11,465 nucleotides of DNA, from NCBI GenBank assembly GCA_028565635.1, contig JAOXYB010052912.1:1-11465 (forward strand), given 5' to 3'. Made by a program: the position numbers and the translations under genes. How positions within the stretch are numbered: position 1 is the first letter of the stretch; every line of letters begins with the position of its first letter. Positions 8,328 through 11,465 of this stretch are shown in pieces. Source of the stretch: Phoronis ovalis. Taxonomy: Eukaryota > Phoronida > Phoronidae. The notes beneath the pieces were generated by a model. It was not told the DNA's origin and searched no databases. It saw nothing but the letters and a program-made list of their open reading frames with translations.

Positions 8328-9123
8328 ATACAGTACTAAATATTGGTTTGTGACAGTTACTCAGATTTTTCTGACGTCTGTTAGGAAATCGCAAGGAATC
8401 ACAGAATCCCGAATTCCGTAAGGATCTTTCATGCAAAGCGAAATGTTATACATACCCGGGATACATACACGAGCACAATTTCACATTTAGTTACCATGCA
8501 TTCAGCCTACTCAGGTACTTGCATGTATTTAGAGGAAAAGGGGCAAACTTATTTTCCTACAGGGTCATACTTTATTTTCGTGCGGTGGGATTCATTGAAT
8601 TGTATTTGATCTTATTTCGATCCGTAAATTGTGATAAACCTTGTATGTTTTATTTCCGTGTTTTACGTTTGCAATAATTTTATTGATGCAGTCAGATTAT
8701 AATTTTTTACTTCTGTGCCATGAGATTGAATACTTTCCCCTACCCCTCCATTTCCGTCTCAGATACAGTATTTGCAGAATGAAAGAATGATAAATAACAC
8801 TCCATCGCAGCAGATTCCTGGAGTATGCTGTAACCATTCTGAATGGCCGTCCAATATAATTATCTTCTTAGGTGTGTCAACTGTGACAGGTTGTTTACAA
8901 CCTGCTTATGAATAGTTGTTATTGTCCAGGTGGGAAAGGGTCGTTGAATTGTCGTGACCCGCGATTGCAGTAGTATTTGTGATTCATGAATTGAAAAGGA
9001 TATTTTATTTCTTTTGAGCTGGGGTCACTACCCCCCCCCTCCCCATTTCCCTCATCAATGTTCCGTCACAACAGATATTTCTGACGTCATTTTACCACAT
9101 CACAAAGCAGTATTTTGTATATA

Positions 9124-9151
9124 CGGGAGAGTGTAACTCGGAAACCTACTG
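9124..9151 (-). repeat. right terminal inverted repeat
   Basis: A 28-base partner of the left end, read on the minus strand from 9151 towards 9124. Weaker similarity (ATAC and AAATA words) continues a little further inward. Confidence 0.88.
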
Positions 9152-10322
9152 TAATACCAATATTGTCTTGCAAATACACAGTTGAGACGACTTATTCTGT
9201 CTTTTCCTCTCCAAAATATGTTGTAATATGCTAAGCACTTGAATGTAAACATGACCAGGTCAAAACAATTGTCACAAAATCAAAAGGTTTCTATACATAT
9301 TTCTTATTTACGTCGTCTCACCTTAGTTACTGGATATGCACCATTGACTGGATATTGTTTATATGTTGTTATCGGTAATCATAACCAGATTCAATTTGAT
9401 TAGTGTACAGTTTGCGCAGGAGAGATCGACTAAAAATATCAATTTTGTCATAACTAAACAAGATACCTAGCAACGGTAGCGGTATAGATTATGAATGTGT
9501 AATCTTCCGCCCAGCATATTTATTTTTATTTATGTAGTATATTACATTCCTTTCATGAAGTCAAGGGGATGTGAATCTCTTTATTTATTAAAAATAAATT
9601 AATATGTACATAAATCAACATAATTATTAATGCAATTGTTCAAATTGTTCTACATTTATTATAATAAGGCAGGTGCTTTTAAAAATAGCATTTGAAAAAA
9701 ATGATCCTCAGAGATTTAAAATAGCAGTGAATTTATTTAAAGTTATCCCCTGATGAATTGGCTAGTTTATCGTGACATCAATGTTCACGCTGAACAATAA
9801 AAGAGGTGATCTTCAACATTATTTTACAAACATTGGTCTGGTGCATGATGCTGAATACTTGTCTAGCTAACGGAATTTGTTATCAGGAGACCCTTGTCGA
9901 AAGGAATGATAGAAAATCATTAAACAGGCGTTTTCTGGTACCGATAGAAGGCTTGACTGCTAGGAACATTGACTTTTCATTAATTTATTCTAGTTATAAC
10001 CAAATCCCATCAACACCGTTATCATCAACTATTGCCATTATTTTTTCCATGACAATATGAACAATTTCACCAGTGTCATTCATCACACTATGCACAATTA
10101 TTAAAATTTCCCTTTAAAATAATAATAGATAAATGAATTATTTGATGTGTGGGGTAAACGGCTTAACCTACAGATTTGATTTACACGTATGCATCTTGCG
10201 ACACTGACAAGGAAACATTCGTTATTGTTCGTTATTTCCCCGAATAGACGCTCGGGGGCTGTAATTAAAATGTCTTACTGTACATTTGATATCATTTCTT
10301 ATAAATGAAACCATATTATACT
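9152..10322. other. non-genic stretch between transposon and satellite
   Basis: No gene that I can support. It contains a 9-bp inverted pair TGAGACGAC/GTCGTCTCA (9183-9191 and 9312-9320), AATAAA words at 9593-9598 and 9796-9801, and a GC-rich hairpin CCCCGA/TCGGGG (10238-10243 and 10252-10257) beside a doubled TTCGTTATT. An open frame of 71 codons starts at an ATG at 9845 and ends at 10060; its product has a short hydrophobic start and tail but no recognisable motif and no clear splice signals. Confidence 0.5.
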
Positions 10323-10774
10323 TATAGTATGCGTAATTACTGTAGTGTGCTTAGTTTTCGTAGTATGCATATTTTGTGTAGTATGCATAGTTTTCGTATT
10401 ATGCATAGTTTCCGTAGCATTCGTAGTTTTCGTGATTTTTCGCAGTGTTGGTAGTATGCGTATTTTCCTTTTTCCGTAGTTTTGTGATATGCGTAGCTTT
10501 CGTAGTTTACGAAGTGAGCGTAGTTTTCGAAGTTTTCGCAGTGTGCATAGTTATCATAGTTTTCGTAGTGTCCGTTATTTTCGTAGTATGCATAGTTTTC
10601 GTATTAATTATGCATAAGTTGTCCTAGTATCCGTGATTTTTGTACTATGCTTCGTGTTCTTAGTATGCGTATTTTCCGTAGTTTTTGTAACATGCGTAGT
10701 TTTCGTAGTTTACGAAGTGAGTGTAGTTTTCGAAGTTTTCGTAGTGTGCATTGTTATCATAGTTTTCATAGTAT
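10323..10774 (+). repeat. 9-base tandem repeat with a higher-order unit of about 205 bp
   Basis: The segment resolves into 9-base words around the consensus GTAGTTTTC, with GTAGTATGC and ATAGTTTTC as common variants. About twelve consecutive words keep exact phase from 10492 onward. A larger block is duplicated: a copy starting near 10385 recurs near 10590, with offsets of 201-209 bases (for example CGTAGTTTACGAAGTGAG at 10501 and 10704). Nine is a multiple of three, so the plus strand reads as an artificial valine-rich frame (VVF, VVC). The higher-order copies share odd words such as GAAGTGAG, showing that they arose by segmental duplication. Confidence 0.9.
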
Positions 10775-11465
10775 GCGTAGTTTTTGTAGTATATATGTGT
10801 AGTTTTTATAGTATATATGTGTAGTTTTTATAGTATATATGCGTAATTTTTATAGTACATATGTGTAGTTTTTATAGTATATATGCGTAGTTTTATAGTA
10901 TATATGTGCGTAGTTTTTATAGTATATATGTGTGTAGTTTTAGTAGTATATATGTGTAATTTTTATAGTATACATGCGTAGTTTTTATGGTATATAAGTG
11001 TAGTTTTTATAATATATATGTGTAGTTTTTATAGTATATATGTGTAGTTTTTATAATATATATGCGTAGTTTTTATAGTATGTATGTGTGTAGTTTTTAT
11101 AGTATATAAGTGTAGTTTTTATATATATGTGTAGTTTTTATAGTATATATGTGTAGTTTTTATAGTATATATGGCAATATGCGTAGTTTTTATAGTATGT
11201 ATGTGTGTAGTTTTAATAGTATATATGTGTAATTTTTATAGTATATATGCGTAGTTTTTATAGTATATAAGTGTAGCTTTTATAGTATATATGCGTAGTT
11301 TTTATAGTATATAAGCGTAGATTTTACAGTATGTATGTGTGTAGTTTTAATAGTATATATGTGTAGTTTTTATAGTATATAAGTGTAGTTTTTATAGTAT
11401 ATATGCGTAGTTTTTATAGTATATAAGTGTAGCTTTTATAGTATATATGCGTAGTTTTTATAGTA
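10775..11465 (+). repeat. 22-base satellite array, about 31 copies, runs off the window
   Basis: The unit is GTAGTTTTT followed by ATAGTATATATGT, with the last bases varying between GTGT and GCGT. Copies of 19-24 bases occur through small indels, and a short interruption GGCAAT lies near 11173. Subsets of 6-7 units recur together: AGTATGTATGTGTGTAG occurs at 11194 and 11328 (offset 134), and GTGTAGCTTTTATAG at 11271 and 11427 (offset 156). The plus strand is almost free of C, a strong strand asymmetry. The array is truncated by the window end, so its full length is unknown. Confidence 0.95.

Larger units (their letters stand above)
8298..9151. mobile_element. non-autonomous DNA transposon with terminal inverted repeats, Tc1/mariner-pogo-like
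   Basis: The element is about 854 bp, bounded by 28-30-base inverted repeats that begin CAGTAGGTTTCCGAGTTA at both ends. The right end is followed by TA (9152-9153) and the left end is preceded by CA (8296-8297), consistent with a TA target duplication in which the left copy has mutated. CAGT ends with TA targets are typical of the pogo/Tc1-mariner superfamily; that assignment is inference. A 17-base word, CAGAT(T/A)TTTCTGACGTC, recurs as a direct copy about 65 bases inside each end (8362-8378 and 9072-9088). The interior has no transposase frame, only AT-rich DNA and C-rich tracts (near 8735-8750 and 9029-9050), so it would depend on a transposase made elsewhere. It lies about 300 bp downstream of the receptor stop. 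Confidence 0.8.

Noticed and set aside
8298-9151. hAT assignment of the transposon, based on CAG-type ends
   Set aside because: The 8-base flanks (8290-8297 and 9152-9159) match at only 3 positions, whereas a TA target with one mutated copy fits better.
9806-10060. 84-codon frame with a hydrophobic N-terminus resembling a secreted peptide precursor
   Set aside because: The frame opens at GTG. From the first ATG (9845) the hydrophobic segment is too short for a clear signal peptide, and there are no convincing cleavage sites, cysteine pattern or splice sites.
10445-10824. Two valine-rich hydrophobic frames resembling membrane proteins
   Set aside because: Both start at GTG and are translations of the phased 9-base repeat (GTA GTT TTC reads VVF).

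Overview
The window looks like nuclear DNA of an AT-rich invertebrate animal. The support is one long intact reading frame, which encodes a class A seven-transmembrane receptor, lying in long non-coding tracts with minisatellites, old segmental duplications and a transposon with terminal inverted repeats. The frequent palindromic ACATGT/TACATG words (for example near 247, 2889, 6308 and 6398) and the large number of divergent single-exon receptors known in bivalves make a mollusc the best guess. That is inference; nothing here identifies the species. There are no bacterial operons, rRNA, tRNA or CRISPR features.

Layout. 1-931 is AT-rich with no gene. 932-1168 is a GC-richer island that looks like an exon but is unrecognised. 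1500-1740 is a second GC-richer island with an octamer word and two CTCF-like motifs. 2180-3390 is a patchwork of short local duplications (a TTCACCA cluster, a 21-base doublet, and two tandemly duplicated segments of about 125-140 bp). 3980-4085 has a good isolated TATA box. 4384-4493 holds six nuclear-receptor-type half-sites, including a DR3 and a near-palindromic IR3. 5430-5618 is a 34-base minisatellite. 7052-7990 is the receptor gene. 8298-9151 is a non-autonomous DNA transposon of about 854 bp. 10323 to the window end is one long tandem-repeat array that changes from a 9-base unit to a 22-base unit.

Only one protein-coding gene is well supported. The receptor has the class A signature residues but lacks the usual TM3-ECL2 disulfide, has very short loops and has cysteine in place of the toggle-switch tryptophan. 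It resembles the melanocortin/lysophospholipid/cannabinoid/adenosine (MECO) branch in architecture, though its ligand cannot be read from sequence. A strong splice-donor word, GTAAGT, sits at its last codons, so the C-terminus may continue in another exon. No multi-gene system is visible; the most unusual material is the receptor and the repeat structures.
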